From Archangium lipolyticum (GTDB taxonomy: Bacteria > Myxococcota > Myxococcia > Myxococcales > Myxococcaceae): a stretch of 64,000 nucleotides of DNA. This document shows, in pieces, positions 52,795 through 61,026 of this stretch. How positions within the stretch are numbered: the first letter of the stretch is position 1; every line of letters begins with the position of its first letter. The notes under the pieces were generated by a model, which did no database searches, was not told the DNA's origin, and saw nothing but the letters and a program-made list of their open reading frames with translations. A program made the translations under genes and the position numbers. The stretch spans positions 248,001-312,000 of the forward strand of contig NZ_JANKBZ010000011.1 of the NCBI RefSeq assembly GCF_024623785.1. The letters are read 5' to 3'.

Positions 52795-54822
52795 ATGAGC
52801 GTGGAATACAAAATCAAGGTTCGCACGGGCGCTCGTCTGGGGTCAGGGACGGACACCGACATCAGCGTCGTTCTGGTGGGCTCACTGGGAGAAAGCGAGC
52901 AGCACGTCCTGAACAAGCGCTTCCACAACGACTTCGAGGCGGGGGCGGAGGATGTCTATACGCTCCAGACCCGGGATGTCGGTGAGTTGCTGCTGCTGCG
53001 CTTCACCAACTCCGGGGGTCTGGCGGCTGACTGGCTCCTCGACTTCGCCCATGTCACCTCGGGTGACAAGAGCTGGCACTTTCCACACTACCGCTGGGTC
53101 CTGGGCGGTACGACGGTCGAGGTCCTCGAGGGCTCGGCCGTGTTGCCGCAGAACGTGCGTCACGTGCGCACGGTGGAGGCCCGCCGCGCGCAGCTCGAGA
53201 ACCGCAAGAAGATGTACCCCTGGCGCCCCGCCGAGGCGACCGCCGGGTTGCCCGGCGCGCTCGACATCAGCAAGGAGCGTCCGCTGCCCAAGGACGAGCT
53301 GTATCGGAACCTGACCGAGGGCAGCTACGAGACTGTCATCGCCAGGACGATGGCCACGCTCCGGCTGCACCTGCCCCTCCTGGCCGATGCCTGGAATGGG
53401 TTGGTGGATACGCTCGGCATTCTCAAGCACCTGGAACTGCCCAAGCTCGCCGAGCGGTGGCAGGACGATCACGAGTTCGCGCGGCAGGCCGTCCAGGGCG
53501 TCAATCCGCTCCACATCACGAGCATCACCGCCCTGCCCGAGGGAATGCCGCTCACGGACCACGAGGTCCGGGGCCTTTTGTCGCCGGGCACCTCGCTGGT
53601 GGGGGCACTCGAAGCCAGGCGGGTGTTCCTGCTCGACTTCGAGGTGCTCGAGGGCATTCCCATGTTCCGCAAGGTCGACGAGCACGGAGTCGAGGAGCGG
53701 CGCTGGGCGCCCGCGTCCCGGTGCCTGCTCTACCTCGAGGATTCCCAGCGGCTGCGTCCGCTCGCGATCCAGCTGGGCCGTGACCCCGCGAAGGATCCCG
53801 TGTTCACCCCGAACGATTCCGAGGCGGATTGGCTCGCCGCGAAGATCTACCTGCGTTGCAGCGAGGGCAACGCCCACCAGATGATCGCGCACGCGCTGCG
53901 CACGCACTTCGTGGTGGAGCCGTTCGTCATGGCGACGATGCGCAACCTGCCGGATCCGCACCCCATCTACAAACTGATGCGCCGCCACTTCCGCTACACG
54001 CTCGCCATCAACGAGGGGGCGCGCAAGGGCCTGCTCGACGAGGGCGGCGTGTTCGACGACTTCATCGCCACCGGTGGTCCGGACAAGGGACACATCAAGC
54101 TGGGCCAGAAGGGCTTCCAGCGCTGGAAACTGGCGGACAACAAGCCGCGCCTGGACCTCCAGCGCCGGGGCGTGCTCGATCCCGCCATCCTGCCCGACTA
54201 CCCGTACCGGGATGATGCCCTGCCGCTGTGGGACGCGCTCGAGGAGTTCGTGGGAGGCGTGCTCGCCCCCTTCTACAAGTCCGACGCCGACCTGGTGAAC
54301 GACACCGAGATACAGGCCTGGTGGGCGGATCTCCTCGAGCACGGCATCCCCGTCGACAAGATGCCCTGTGCCAGGCTCGAGCGCGTCGCGGACCTCGCCG
54401 ACATCCTCACCACCGTGCTCTACACGGGCAGCGTCCACCACGCCGCGGTGAACTACCTCCAGTACGAGCACTACGCCTTCGTCCCCAACGCGCCGCTGTG
54501 CATGCGCAAGCCTCCCCCGGCGCAGAAGGGCGTGCTGCGCCTGGAAGACATCACCGAGATGATTCCGACCAGATCCCAGACCCTCTGGCAGGTCGCCATC
54601 GGACGCGCGCTCGCCAGCTTCGGCGAGGACGAGGAGTTCCTGCTCAACGAGGGTGGGTGGAGGGAGACGTACTTCCAGGAGCCCGGGTTCCTCGCCATCC
54701 GGGAGCGGCTCTACGAGCGGTTGCGTGCCCAGCTCGAGGCGGTGAAGGCCCGCAACGCGAAGCGCGACGTCCCCTACACGGTGCTCCAGCCAGACCGGGT
54801 CCCTTGCGGCATCACCGTCTGA
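52795..54822 (+). CDS. Lipoxygenase with PLAT domain
   Basis: A 675-residue non-heme dioxygenase that inserts oxygen into polyunsaturated fatty acids to form hydroperoxides. Residues ~1-120 form a PLAT/C2-like domain (YKIKVRTGARLGSGTDTDIS). The catalytic domain has the first two iron ligands H361 and H366 in HQMIAHALRTHFVVEPF, then H549 and N553 in HHAAVNYLQYE; the final residue V675 would be the fifth ligand (usually Ile). The Coffa-site residue is A409 in INEGARKGLL, which predicts S stereochemistry. No signal peptide. It is followed after 45 bases by a cytochrome P450 gene. Confidence 0.95.
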   Translation: MSVEYKIKVRTGARLGSGTDTDISVVLVGSLGESEQHVLNKRFHNDFEAGAEDVYTLQTRDVGELLLLRFTNSGGLAADWLLDFAHVTSGDKSWHFPHYRWVLGGTTVEVLEGSAVLPQNVRHVRTVEARRAQLENRKKMYPWRPAEATAGLPGALDISKERPLPKDELYRNLTEGSYETVIARTMATLRLHLPLLADAWNGLVDTLGILKHLELPKLAERWQDDHEFARQAVQGVNPLHITSITALPEGMPLTDHEVRGLLSPGTSLVGALEARRVFLLDFEVLEGIPMFRKVDEHGVEERRWAPASRCLLYLEDSQRLRPLAIQLGRDPAKDPVFTPNDSEADWLAAKIYLRCSEGNAHQMIAHALRTHFVVEPFVMATMRNLPDPHPIYKLMRRHFRYTLAINEGARKGLLDEGGVFDDFIATGGPDKGHIKLGQKGFQRWKLADNKPRLDLQRRGVLDPAILPDYPYRDDALPLWDALEEFVGGVLAPFYKSDADLVNDTEIQAWWADLLEHGIPVDKMPCARLERVADLADILTTVLYTGSVHHAAVNYLQYEHYAFVPNAPLCMRKPPPAQKGVLRLEDITEMIPTRSQTLWQVAIGRALASFGEDEEFLLNEGGWRETYFQEPGFLAIRERLYERLRAQLEAVKARNAKRDVPYTVLQPDRVPCGITV

Positions 54823-54867
54823 GTCGTTGCTCCTCCCGCCCCACCCGTGTCTCCAAGGAGTCCATCC

Positions 54868-56247
54868 GTGCCGAACCCGCTGTCTCGAGGTCTGTTCAAC
54901 CTGTTCTTCGGCTCCAGACGCCGGGCCTTCGCGTCCCTGCCCGGGCCCGTGCCTGGAATCCTCGGCAACGCCGGAGACTTCCTCGGTGGCGAGAAGCCCT
55001 GGAACGTCTGTGCGCGCTACGGCCGTGAGTACGGAGGCGTCACCCTGGTCTGGCTGGGGCCCAAACCGGCCCTGGTGCTCAACGATCCCACGCTCATCGA
55101 GCAGGTGCTCGACTCCCGCCGCATGGAGTTCGAGAAGGGCTCGCTCCACGAGCAACTCAAGCCGACCACGACGGAGCACTCGATCTTCATCGCGAACCTG
55201 AATGGGGACTGGGCCACGAAGCGCCAGCAGGATCCCTTCGTCCAGTCCTGGTCACCCCGGTGGCTGGCCGCCCAGGTCGCCCCCATGCAGGCGGTGATCA
55301 CCGAGGCCGTCAACGCCCTCATCGCGAGCGGGAAGACGGTCGATCTCGCGCCCGTGCTCCGCCGGCTGACGTTCGACGCCTTCGCCGTTGCTGGCATGGG
55401 CGAGAAGACACCGGACTCGGTGTACGAGGACTTCATGCTGCTCGCCAAGGGGGCGGATGCGCGGCTCCAGTCCAATCTGCCCTTGAGGTTCGTCTCGTTG
55501 CCCAAGGGCTTCGAGGCCGCCCGTGAGCGGTTCTACCGGTTCTTCGAGGAGCGTCTCGGTGCCTTGCGCCGCTCCCCCAAGCCGGAGGCCACGGACCTGA
55601 TGTCATGGATGCTGCGCGAGATGCCCGGCTTCGACGACAAGTGGCTGGCGCGCCACGTCGCGCTGATGTTCTACGGCGGTGTCTTCTCGTCGAGCACCAC
55701 GCTGGTGGGCGCGTTCCACCAGGTGCAGAAGCACCCCGGCGCCGAGGCGCGGCTCGTGACCGAGGCCGCCACGTTCGCCGGGGGGCCACCCACCCTCGAG
55801 CGTTTGAACGACGCGCGGTGGCTCGAGGCCGTCACCCTCGAGGCGCTGCGGATTCTTCCCGCGGTCCGCGTCTTCATCCGCACCCCGGTCAAGGACGTGC
55901 AGTTCGCCGGCGTCACGTTGCCGGCGGGGACGACACTCATGATCTCCAACCAGCACCTGCACCGAGACCCCACGCACTGGCCCAACCCGGACTCCTTCGA
56001 GCCCGAGCGATGGCTGGACGGAGGCCTGGCGAGAGATCCCATCGGCAGCGGCCACTTCTTCCCGTTCGGCCGGGGCCCGCGCATGTGCGTGGCCACCGAC
56101 TTCGCCATGGTGTTCCTGCGCACGGCCATCGCGACGATCGCCGCTCGCGCCAGGGTCCAGGTCGCCTCGACGGAGCCCTTCGAGGAGGGCTTCTTCTTCG
56201 GCGTGGTCCTCCCCACGAACGTCCACGCGAAGTTCATCGCGCGCTGA
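54868..56247 (+). CDS. Cytochrome P450 with non-canonical I-helix, lipoxygenase partner
   Basis: A 459-residue P450 from the GTG at 54868 (AAGGAG upstream). Heme ligand C407 in FPFGRGPRMCVA (the usual final Gly is Ala), E325-x2-R328 of the K helix in LEALRI, and PERWLDG of the meander. The I-helix reads FYGGVFSSSTTL: where typical monooxygenases have AGx(E/D)T, this has GGVFS, so the acid that delivers protons to oxygen is missing. P450s acting on peroxides without O2 (allene oxide synthases, hydroperoxide lyases) often lack the acid/alcohol pair, and the preceding gene is a lipoxygenase. A hydroperoxide-converting enzyme is inferred. Confidence 0.88.
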   Translation: MPNPLSRGLFNLFFGSRRRAFASLPGPVPGILGNAGDFLGGEKPWNVCARYGREYGGVTLVWLGPKPALVLNDPTLIEQVLDSRRMEFEKGSLHEQLKPTTTEHSIFIANLNGDWATKRQQDPFVQSWSPRWLAAQVAPMQAVITEAVNALIASGKTVDLAPVLRRLTFDAFAVAGMGEKTPDSVYEDFMLLAKGADARLQSNLPLRFVSLPKGFEAARERFYRFFEERLGALRRSPKPEATDLMSWMLREMPGFDDKWLARHVALMFYGGVFSSSTTLVGAFHQVQKHPGAEARLVTEAATFAGGPPTLERLNDARWLEAVTLEALRILPAVRVFIRTPVKDVQFAGVTLPAGTTLMISNQHLHRDPTHWPNPDSFEPERWLDGGLARDPIGSGHFFPFGRGPRMCVATDFAMVFLRTAIATIAARARVQVASTEPFEEGFFFGVVLPTNVHAKFIAR

Positions 56248-56320
56248 GCCGTGGCTCCCAGGCCCCCTACCCCGCCCCTTCTGGGAGGGTGGCCTGGGTC
56301 ATGGGGCCAGGTGCCCTGGC

Positions 56321-57364
56321 TCAGCGGTGGAGCGTCCAGGTGCCGCCGTTCCAGTCGATTCCGACGTAGCGCCGATGGTGGATGTCGTACACCACGTGTC
56401 TCATGTGGGCCTGCTGCGGGGCCGTCTTTCCCGCGCACCAGTCACCGTCGTAACTGCTGACCACCTCGTTGGCGAAGGCCACGACGTCTCCGTACTCGGT
56501 GTCGAAGACCGCTGGGCCCTTATGGGGGAAGGGCAGCTCAGAGTCCTTGGCCTGCCAACCGGAGTCGGTCCACGCGTACCAGTCCCACAGTGGCAGGCCC
56601 TGGACGCCAGAGCCCGCCACCAGGAGCAGCTCGCCATGCCGGCAGTCGAAGACGAGTCCAGCGTACTGGCGATGGCCAAACCCAGGCCCCACTTCATCCT
56701 TGAGTGACCAGGTTTCATCGAGCTCCCATGTCGCCAGGCCGTCCGCGAAGAAGACGATGCGCTGACGGGAGGCGTCGTACCTCATGACGCCGAGACCCGA
56801 CGGAGCGCCCTTGGAGCCTGGATCGACCTGGATCTGGAGATTCCGCCAGCTGGTGCCATCCCAGGCGTACGTCTGGGGCCCTTCGGATGCAGCGGTGTCG
56901 AGCGCCACCAGCTGTTGCCGACGAGGGTCGAACGTCAGGCTCGAGAAGTCCGCGGGTGTCGTTGCCGCGAGCTTGCTCCATCGGGCTCCATCGAACGTCC
57001 ACGTGCTGCCCTGGCCCACCGCCACGACCTGGTCCCGTACCGGATCGTAAGCAAGCAGAGAGAAGCCGCCGCCACCCGCTTCCGGGACCGGAACCCAGGT
57101 CCCGAACAGGTAGGGCTGGCCACCGTCGGCGAGAACGTAGCCACCCCCGTCCCTGACGTACGCGGGGTCCTTCGGCAGGCATTCCCGTGAGGGCATGGAA
57201 CGATACGACGGGTTCACGGGGCATTCGCCGTCGAGCTCCACTGGCGGGCCCGCGTCCGGGTCCATTCCCCCATCACGCCCACCGTCATCGGGCGGGCTCC
57301 CCGGGCACCCCACGAGGAGCATCATGAAAGCCAGGGCCGCGGCAGCACGTGTCATCATCGTCAT
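56321..57364 (-). CDS. Predicted lipoprotein with kelch-like repeats
   Basis: A 347-residue lipoprotein from the ATG at 57364 (MTMMTRAAAALAFMMLLVGC, lipobox LVGC). After a Gly/Asp-rich linker (PPDDGGRDGGMDPDAGPP) come repeats of about 50 residues with the pattern 'D-x-x-R-x-x-V-V-A ... T-W-x-F-D-G-x-x-W' (LAYDPVRDQVVAVGQGSTWTFDGARW, LTFDPRRQQLVALDT, LRYDASRQRIVFFADG, LVFDCRHGELLLVAGSG), which fits a kelch/galactose-oxidase-type beta-propeller. No catalytic motif was seen. Surface binding role suspected. Confidence 0.78.
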   Translation of the reverse strand: MTMMTRAAAALAFMMLLVGCPGSPPDDGGRDGGMDPDAGPPVELDGECPVNPSYRSMPSRECLPKDPAYVRDGGGYVLADGGQPYLFGTWVPVPEAGGGGFSLLAYDPVRDQVVAVGQGSTWTFDGARWSKLAATTPADFSSLTFDPRRQQLVALDTAASEGPQTYAWDGTSWRNLQIQVDPGSKGAPSGLGVMRYDASRQRIVFFADGLATWELDETWSLKDEVGPGFGHRQYAGLVFDCRHGELLLVAGSGVQGLPLWDWYAWTDSGWQAKDSELPFPHKGPAVFDTEYGDVVAFANEVVSSYDGDWCAGKTAPQQAHMRHVVYDIHHRRYVGIDWNGGTWTLHR

Positions 57365-57400
57365 GCCGCCGTCATACACCACAACCTCATGGCGCGGTCA

Positions 57401-59578
57401 TCACGGAGACAGGGCCGTGCTGCTCAGGATCTCCGTCCCCACCGGCGCCAGCTCCCCCCGGTGGATGGCCTGCACGCGTTGATGTGTCTTCTTCATCTCC
57501 TCGATCATGGCCTCGTAGGGTTGATCCGCCTGGTTGATGAGGCCCATGTTGAAATTCTCGCCATCGGGCAACGAGCGGTGGGTCACGGCCTGGTCGTAGA
57601 GCAGGAAGAATCCGAAGCCGATGAACTGCGGCCGGGCGGCGAGCTGCTCCACGTAATAGCGGTAATGCAGCCCGCGCGACCTCTGGTCTGGAGTGGCGGT
57701 GGACGCGGAGTGGGCCGTCAGTCCACGCCCGTAGGTCGAGAACGAGAACTCGAGCAGCAGGATGGGCTTGTCATGGAGGAGGTACTCATCAATCCAGGAC
57801 GGAGACTTCTGGTAGACATCGAAGCTCAGTGCGTCCACGAAGGGCACACTGCCCGCGACCCACTCGGGTGAATTCCTCCATTTGGGAACCAGGGAGCCGC
57901 CGAGATAGAGGTGGTTGGGGTCGTACTTCTTGAGAACCCGGCGGACCACCTCGTGGTACTTCGCCGAGGCCCGGACGATGAAGGCGGAGATGTCCGCGTC
58001 CAGACCGGACGTCGTCGTCACCGGGGTGCTCTCCAGCAGCGTCCGGGTCGACGTCGCCGGCAGCCCCAGCTTCTGCGCGACGAGGCTCGTACTCCCGCCA
58101 TTTCGCTCCAGCATGAAGGTGATGAACTCCCGCTTGGCCGGGCTGGTTGCGTCGAGCTTGAGCACGGCCAGCACGACGGAGCGATCCCACCCCCGCTCGT
58201 TCTCGAAGGTGTGGCCGATGATGCGCGGCTCCGCCTTCACGCTGTCCAGGTAGCCCTTCAGTTTGCCTTCGATCGTCGGCTCCCAACCCGGGTCGAAGGG
58301 ATCCACGGCCTTCCAGGGCGTGAGATTGCACATGGTGCAGTTATCGGGAGGCTTGAGCACGGTGATGTATGGGAAGGCGATCCGGTCATCGCGCGTCCAC
58401 TTCGTATGGGTATTGAAGCCCCAGGCACGCAGCCGCTTGTTCATCACCTGGGCCCAGCGGGAGCCGTAGTCCACACCGGAGCCACCCGTGTCGTACTTCC
58501 GCCGGAGATTGGCCGTCAGGAAGCTGACGGTGCGTACACCATTCACCGATGAATAGGCATCGGGGAAGGTCGTGGACGAGGGGAGCTCCTGGAACACCTT
58601 TCGCGGCGTGTTGTCCGGGTTGTTCACCGGGGTCGAGTAGCCCCCGTCCTTGAACATCGCGCCATCGACGCCGATGACGAAGAAGGGATCTCCCTGCGGC
58701 GAGATGAGCCACCAGCGCTGGTTGATCTTCTCGAGACGGAAGAAGCCCGTTGCCAGGTAGCGAGGCTGGGGCGGAGAGCCAAGGGCCGGGCCCGACGCAT
58801 CGGATGTGCTCGCGGGCTGCGCCAACCGCTGAGCCTCCGCGGCGGCATCGGCGACCAGCTGCGCGTCGGAGGAGATCTTCCCAGGCCAGTTCTCCCAGAG
58901 GAACTGCCCGTACTTGTCCACCATCAGGGTCTCGCGCTTGAACTCCGCCGAGAGGTCGCCAGGCAGTGCCACCGAGCCGGTGGGCAGGGTGTCCGTCGTG
59001 TAGAAGCGGATCTCGCTCAGGGGCATATGCACGTTGGAGTGCGGCCGCTTCAAGATGAGGCGGAAGTAGCGCGCCTTCCGGCCCCTCAGGGAGAAGACGA
59101 GCGTCTTCCCCGATGCCCAGGGCTGATGCCCGGCGGAACGAAAGAGGGTGTCGCTCGCCGCCCGGTCATGGAGCTGCATGTCCTGGACGCCCCAATAGGT
59201 ATTGGGAGCCCTCGCTACGACCTCGACCCGGTCGATGGCGTAGTCCCGCAGCAGGTCGAAGACGACGGCCACCTTCGAGGGAACGGGAACGTCCGGCAAG
59301 GCGTTCCAACCCACCTCGGTAAGCACCAGGGTGTCGGTGCCGTCGGTGAGCGCCCCCGTCTCGAAGGAGATGGGGGTCGCGGTGAGTGGGGAGCCCGCGT
59401 CCGCTGAGGACAGCCTCAGCTTCTCCTCGCCACCGGAGGCCGTGATGATGGCCTGGTTGTATTGGTAGGCGCCGCTCTCCACGAGGGACGAAGCGGCGTG
59501 GGCGGAGTCCATGCTCCAGCCAAAGAACACCCAGAACAGGACGAGTGCGAGAGGATGGGAGAGGGGGATGGGTTTCAT
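57401..59578 (-). CDS. Agarase-like glycoside hydrolase with discoidin-type N-terminal domain
   Basis: A 725-residue secreted enzyme from the ATG at 59578 with signal peptide (LALVLFWVFFGWSMDSAHA). Residues ~20-190 look like an F5/8-type C (discoidin) carbohydrate-binding domain (FETGALTDGTDTLVLTE, RKARYFRLILKRPHSN). The catalytic part starts near 260 (RWWLISPQGDPFFVIGVDGAMFKD), has E459 and E461 in HTFENERGW and E610 in ILLLEFSFST, as in clan GH-A agarase-type enzymes (GH50/GH86-like). The substrate may be another soil galactan or beta-glycan, since agar is not expected here. It is divergent from the metallophosphoesterase. Confidence 0.8.
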   Translation of the reverse strand: MKPIPLSHPLALVLFWVFFGWSMDSAHAASSLVESGAYQYNQAIITASGGEEKLRLSSADAGSPLTATPISFETGALTDGTDTLVLTEVGWNALPDVPVPSKVAVVFDLLRDYAIDRVEVVARAPNTYWGVQDMQLHDRAASDTLFRSAGHQPWASGKTLVFSLRGRKARYFRLILKRPHSNVHMPLSEIRFYTTDTLPTGSVALPGDLSAEFKRETLMVDKYGQFLWENWPGKISSDAQLVADAAAEAQRLAQPASTSDASGPALGSPPQPRYLATGFFRLEKINQRWWLISPQGDPFFVIGVDGAMFKDGGYSTPVNNPDNTPRKVFQELPSSTTFPDAYSSVNGVRTVSFLTANLRRKYDTGGSGVDYGSRWAQVMNKRLRAWGFNTHTKWTRDDRIAFPYITVLKPPDNCTMCNLTPWKAVDPFDPGWEPTIEGKLKGYLDSVKAEPRIIGHTFENERGWDRSVVLAVLKLDATSPAKREFITFMLERNGGSTSLVAQKLGLPATSTRTLLESTPVTTTSGLDADISAFIVRASAKYHEVVRRVLKKYDPNHLYLGGSLVPKWRNSPEWVAGSVPFVDALSFDVYQKSPSWIDEYLLHDKPILLLEFSFSTYGRGLTAHSASTATPDQRSRGLHYRYYVEQLAARPQFIGFGFFLLYDQAVTHRSLPDGENFNMGLINQADQPYEAMIEEMKKTHQRVQAIHRGELAPVGTEILSSTALSP

Positions 59579-59591
59579 CGTATGTGCTGAA

Positions 59592-59614
59592 ACACCGGAC
59601 CCCCTACCCGGTGT
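59592..59614. promoter_or_regulatory. Inverted repeat before the agarase-like gene
   Basis: ACACCGG-N9-CCGGTGT is a perfect 7-bp inverted repeat 14 bases upstream of the agarase-like start codon. It could be an operator or a transcript leader hairpin; no regulator is assigned. Confidence 0.4.
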
Positions 59615-59714
59615 CACCCTACCCCACCAACAACCCTGTCACGACGATTCCACATCGGGTGTAACCGGGTCGGCACGCATTGCCGCTACACTGGGAGCCA
59701 GGACAGGAGGCGGT

Positions 59715-60422
59715 ATGCGCATCGCGGTCATTTCGGATCTCCACCTGGGCCAGCGGGATGTGGTGGACCACTTCGGCCACGAGGACACGGCGTTCCTGCG
59801 CTTCCTGCGCTTCCTCGAGGGGAACTTCGAGCGGATCGTCCTGCTGGGGGACATCTACGAGACGCTGACCTCCCGGGTGCCCAGCAGGCAGGCCGCCGAG
59901 CTGAAGGCGGCACGGGAGGCGCATCCGGAGCTGGTGCGCCGCTTCGAGCGGCCCCAGTACCACTACGTCCACGGCAACCATGATCTGATCGCCGGGTGGG
60001 TCCTGGCGGCACCCGAGCACCTGATGCTGGAGGCGGATGGGGTGCGGATGCTCTTCACGCACGGCCACCACCACGACTGGATGATCCGCCAGGCCCGCTG
60101 GATGTCCGAGGCAGCGGTGTGGGCGGGGGCGTGGCTGCGGCGCTGGGGCCTGGGTGCCGTGTTCCGGGCTTTCGACTCGCTGGACCAGCGGATGCGGGGC
60201 GCGGTGGAAGATCCCTCGCGGTGCACCTTCCAGCGATGGGCGCTGGGGCGGGCGTGCCAGAGCGCGGCGGACATCGTGGTGACGGGGCATACACACAAGG
60301 GCATGCGAGTGGCGCATGGGGAGCGCCTCTTCCTCAACAGCGGCACGTGCTCGCAGGGGCGGTACTCGTTCCTGAGCCTGGACACGAAGGCCAGCGAGTA
60401 CGCGCACCACGCCACCTGGTGA
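59715..60422 (+). CDS. Metallophosphoesterase
   Basis: A 235-residue calcineurin-like phosphoesterase from the ATG at 59715 with AGGAGG six bases upstream. Metal-binding motifs occur in order: DLHLGQRD (D-x-H), GDIYE (GDxxx), GNHD, FTHGHHHD and GHTHKG. The fold resembles UDP-2,3-diacylglucosamine pyrophosphatase/YfcE-type phosphoesterases, but LpxH-specific features are not clear. It is single-gene and divergent from the agarase-like gene. Confidence 0.9.
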   Translation: MRIAVISDLHLGQRDVVDHFGHEDTAFLRFLRFLEGNFERIVLLGDIYETLTSRVPSRQAAELKAAREAHPELVRRFERPQYHYVHGNHDLIAGWVLAAPEHLMLEADGVRMLFTHGHHHDWMIRQARWMSEAAVWAGAWLRRWGLGAVFRAFDSLDQRMRGAVEDPSRCTFQRWALGRACQSAADIVVTGHTHKGMRVAHGERLFLNSGTCSQGRYSFLSLDTKASEYAHHATW

Positions 60423-60477
60423 GTGCGTCAATCCCCAGCGCTCACGACTGGACCGCGCGGGCCGTGGACCTGGAGCT

Positions 60478-60903
60478 TCACGCCTTCCGGCGCCGCGCGC
60501 GCAGCTGGGAGATGACCTCGTGGGCCTGCTCGAACGTGGAGACGAAATGAAGCCTCTCCGCCGAGCGAGTATCTCCGTGGCCCGTGACCTGGGCAGCCAG
60601 CGAGATGCCCCTGGCCAACGCCCGGTGCAGCAGCCGCGCGCCGATATAGATGGTGCCCAGCGACCACTCCGAGGGGACCTTCTCGCTGAAATAACGCCCG
60701 GCCTCCGGGTCGAGGCGACCCGCGTCCTTCATCACCGACACGGTGATGAGGGGGTGTGCCTCGCGCATCTCCTGGTAGATGCCCACGATGCGGGTCGCGT
60801 GCGCCAGGGTGAGAGGGCCATGGTACGTTGCCCAGAGGACGTCCGGCGGCTCGAAACGGAAGATGTGGCTTCCCACCATCCACTCACGTGGGCCTTGCGT
60901 CAT
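60478..60903 (-). CDS. STAS-like hypothetical protein
   Basis: A 141-residue soluble protein. The sequence starts VGSHIFRFEPPDVLWATYHGPLT and has a beta-alpha-beta arrangement with MREAHPLITVSVMKDAGRLDPEAGRYF and VSTFEQAHEVISQL, resembling the STAS/SpoIIAA-like proteins common in myxobacteria. No active-site residues are recognisable. It shares no operon with the neighbours. Confidence 0.7.
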   Translation of the reverse strand: MTQGPREWMVGSHIFRFEPPDVLWATYHGPLTLAHATRIVGIYQEMREAHPLITVSVMKDAGRLDPEAGRYFSEKVPSEWSLGTIYIGARLLHRALARGISLAAQVTGHGDTRSAERLHFVSTFEQAHEVISQLRARRRKA

Positions 60904-61026
60904 GCGTCCTCTCCGCTTCTCCCAGTCTAGCGGTGGAGCGTGGGACGAACGCAGCCCATCGGCAAGGGTCCTCGCGTGCCGGGGTGAGCGGACCTCAACT
61001 CTTTAGCAGTTTGCCCCGGCGGTGAA

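Noticed and set aside
56257-56298. Terminator hairpin after the P450 gene
   Set aside because: CCCAGGCC and GGCCTGGG can pair, but the loop is 26 bases and no T tract follows; too weak to list.
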